Shown: positions 6,516-7,677 of the stretch, piece by piece | Numbering within the stretch: position 1 is the first letter of the stretch | Layout: every line of letters begins with the position of its first letter | Origin: Acidobacteriaceae bacterium | GTDB taxonomy: Bacteria; Acidobacteriota; Terriglobia; Terriglobales; Acidobacteriaceae | Assembly (NCBI GenBank): GCA_003135495.1 | Contig: PLBX01000342.1 | Span: 7,846-15,522 of the forward strand | Direction: 5' to 3' | Length of the DNA stretch: 7,677 nucleotides | Notes under the pieces: generated by a model | Seen by the model: the letters and a program-made list of their open reading frames with translations, nothing else | Databases searched by the model: none | What the model was told of the DNA's origin: nothing | Made by a program: the position numbers and the translations under genes

Positions 6516-6740
6516 ATGATAGAAGCATACTTGCACGAGAACGATGAGCAAAGTTTTGGCGAGTTCCGCCGAAAAGTGCGTTCGTCCGAAGTGCTTTCGG
6601 CCGCAATGCAGCGCTTGTTACATACCCTTCATTTCAGCGGTCGCGTAAGCGTTATTGTGCAAAACGGAAAAGTGCTAAAGTCTGGCTACGAGGAGGGTTA
6701 CTTCCGGCATTCTTCGGAGGTAGCTGCCAGATTGCAGTGA
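6516..6740 (+). CDS. Small hypothetical protein, 74 aa
   Basis: A soluble small protein without signal peptide, cysteines or membrane segment. Residues 10-38 look helical and charged (ENDEQSFGEFRRKVRSSEV, then AMQRLLHTLHF). Residues 40-62 look like a beta hairpin (FSGRVSVIVQNGKVLKSGYEEG). The segment with hydrophobic strand, Gln/Asp-Asn-Gly turn and Lys-Val strand is reminiscent of the small YezD-type (DUF2292) proteins, which end in a comparable strand-turn-strand, but the match is only by eye. It has its own promoter-like boxes, a near-consensus Shine-Dalgarno and its own intrinsic terminator, so it is very likely expressed as a single-gene transcript. Function unknown. Confidence 0.78.
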   Translation: MIEAYLHENDEQSFGEFRRKVRSSEVLSAAMQRLLHTLHFSGRVSVIVQNGKVLKSGYEEGYFRHSSEVAARLQ

Positions 6741-6788
6741 TAAGTTAGGAATAACTAAATAGCAATACAGGTCATCGTAAGAGAAACG

Positions 6789-6823
6789 AGCCCTGGGCCG
6801 AGAAATCGGTTCAGGGCTTTTTT
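6789..6823 (+). terminator. Rho-independent terminator after the 74-aa gene
   Basis: AGCCCTGGGCCGA (6789-6801) pairs with TCGGTTCAGGGCT (6806-6818) in a continuous 13-bp stem with two G-U pairs. The loop is a GAAA tetraloop (6802-6805), and TTTTT follows (6819-6823). It lies 48 bp after the stop of the 6516 gene and 39 bp before the ATG of the zinc-ribbon gene on the same strand. Confidence 0.93.
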
Positions 6824-6862
6824 AGTGCACGTGGATGTCATTTCATAGTTAGAAAGGCAATC

Positions 6863-7144
6863 ATGAATTTCACAGGCAGCGTGGAAGACCAATGGGTTCA
6901 ACTTAATTTGAAGTATTGCGAGAGATGCGGTGGATTGTGGCTGCGTTCTGAAGGAGCAAGTGGCGTCTATTGCGGAAGCTGTAGCGCCCACTTCGCCCAG
7001 AGGCCAGCCCCGGGCGAGGTTGGTCCTCTCAAACGGCGCCGCCGCAGAACGCGCAAGGCAAGCGCCGTTCAGCAGGAACAGACGGAAACTTCACTTGGCG
7101 CCTGCAATGGAACGGGCCTCGTGGTGATGGAGGTATCGGCATGA
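6863..7144 (+). CDS. Small zinc-ribbon protein with basic tail
   Basis: A 93-residue protein. Cys19-x2-Cys22 (CERC) and Cys37-x2-Cys40 (CGSC), 14 residues apart, form a four-cysteine zinc ribbon, a fold used for binding nucleic acid or protein. A strongly basic stretch follows at about 57-65 (KRRRRRTRK), then a Gln/Glu/Thr-rich tail. No enzyme domain is visible, so it probably acts as an adaptor or nucleic-acid binder. GAAAGG at 6852-6857 precedes ATG 6863 with a 5-nt spacer. Its TGA (7142-7144) overlaps the ATG (7141-7143) of the next gene as ATGA, and the next gene's Shine-Dalgarno lies inside this one, so the two are translationally coupled and probably act together. The only room for a dedicated promoter is the 39 bp after the terminator, and no good boxes are seen there. 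Confidence 0.82.
   Translation: MNFTGSVEDQWVQLNLKYCERCGGLWLRSEGASGVYCGSCSAHFAQRPAPGEVGPLKRRRRRTRKASAVQQEQTETSLGACNGTGLVVMEVSA
7129..7133 (+). promoter_or_regulatory. Shine-Dalgarno inside the zinc-ribbon gene
   Basis: GGAGG at 7129-7133, with a 7-nt spacer to ATG 7141, sets the start of the sigma-region-4-like gene within the end of the zinc-ribbon frame. Confidence 0.8.
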
Positions 7145-7677
7145 ATCATATATCTAATGAAGCCCAGTTGGTCAGTTTGATGGGGCAGTTCGAGGCACCA
7201 CCGACATTACGCGACGAGGATGCCGATCTCTGGTTCTATCGGAGGCGTACTGTGGCGCTGTTGCGTCGCTATGCGAGGGCGTCGATAGAAGTCGGCCGAC
7301 TGCCATCTTTACTTGGGCGCGAGTTCTTCCGATCGCGGGTTACGTCCTATACGATGAGAAATTTCGAGGATGTCGTTATTTTTGTGACGGACATGGAACG
7401 CGCTATTGCCAGACTCGAAGACTACGATAAAAAGCTTCTGGCAATGAACATTCTGGAAGAATACACGATCCCGGAAGTTGGGAGGTTGCTCGGATGTACG
7501 CAGAGGACGGTGGAACGTGCCCTCCAAAATGCAATCGACCAGCTTTCGCGAATTCTCTTAGCTGGTGGGTTGCTGGAAGAGCAGTCGCTGGTCTCAAAAT
7601 GTTGTCAAGAGGGCAAAGACTACGAATTAAAGGTAAGTGATTCAAACAAATGGAAAAATAAACGTACAGAATTTGGC
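7141..7677 (+). CDS. Sigma-70 region-4-like helix-turn-helix protein, 3' end outside window
   Basis: The frame opens at ATG 7141 and is still open at the window end after 179 codons. Residues about 91-137 (ARLEDYDKKLLAMNILEEYT, then IPEVGRLLGCTQRTVERALQ and NAIDQLSRIL) match the pattern of sigma-70 region 4: a helix with a hydrophobic repeat, a helix-turn-helix with the LLG-C-T-RTVERAL recognition segment, and a closing Ala-x3-L helix. In sigma factors this domain reads the -35 element. No region 2 (the -10 reading, core-binding part) is visible; residues 25-85 are instead a basic helical segment (WFYRRRTVALLRRYARAS) and a Phe-rich part. It therefore resembles stand-alone region-4-like regulators, such as phage late activators, more than an ECF sigma factor. 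It overlaps the zinc-ribbon gene by ATGA. The last 60 bases are AT-rich with many Lys/Asn codons, so the stop may be near. Confidence 0.85.
   Translation, partial: MNHISNEAQLVSLMGQFEAPPTLRDEDADLWFYRRRTVALLRRYARASIEVGRLPSLLGREFFRSRVTSYTMRNFEDVVIFVTDMERAIARLEDYDKKLLAMNILEEYTIPEVGRLLGCTQRTVERALQNAIDQLSRILLAGGLLEEQSLVSKCCQEGKDYELKVSDSNKWKNKRTEFG

Noticed and set aside
6743..6756. AGTTA/TAACT inverted repeat after the 74-aa gene
   Set aside because: Five AT-rich pairs next to a much stronger terminator; likely chance.

Overview
The window reads as chromosomal DNA of moderately high GC from a free-living Gram-negative-like bacterium. The GyrB type, the general gene style and a GGACAGGAGTGTCC palindrome of a kind I associate with Acidobacteriota genomes suggest Terriglobia/Acidobacteriota. 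That placement is an inference; there is no rRNA in the window to prove it.

Layout, left to right. (1) 1-1233 (+): the 3' part of gyrB, carrying the TOPRIM motif, the GyrB-type insert and the conserved C-terminus, with an unusual charged linker. (2) 1282-2337 (-), convergent with gyrB: a CPBP-family intramembrane protease with a Ser-rich N-terminal tail; its last codons lie in a palindromic repeat. (3) 2338-2420: a divergent promoter region with two exact 11-bp direct repeats spaced 20 bp apart. (4) 2421-3662 (+): a polytopic membrane protein, possibly of GT-C glycosyltransferase type. (5) 3736-4398 (+): an unrecognised soluble protein with a good ribosome binding site. (6) 4478-6019 (-), convergent with the previous gene: a three-part SAM-dependent methyltransferase with an NPPF motif and extra N- and C-terminal domains. 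(7) 6020-6515: about 500 bp without a convincing gene, holding several short inverted repeats, an AT-rich half and promoter-like boxes. (8) 6516-6740 (+): a 74-aa protein with a strong Shine-Dalgarno, followed by a textbook intrinsic terminator (6789-6823). (9) 6863-7144 (+): a small four-cysteine zinc-ribbon protein that overlaps by ATGA the next gene, 7141 to the window end (+), a protein with a sigma-70 region-4-like helix-turn-helix and no visible region 2. This last gene is still open at the window edge.

The left part (gyrB, protease, membrane protein, methyltransferase) looks like ordinary chromosome with unrelated single genes. The right part (6180-7677) is lower in GC, is made of small poorly characterised genes, and has the strongest regulatory signals. 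Its best candidate for something undescribed is the translationally coupled zinc-ribbon/sigma-region-4-like pair behind a terminator. I see no transposase, phage structural gene, CRISPR array, tRNA or rRNA.
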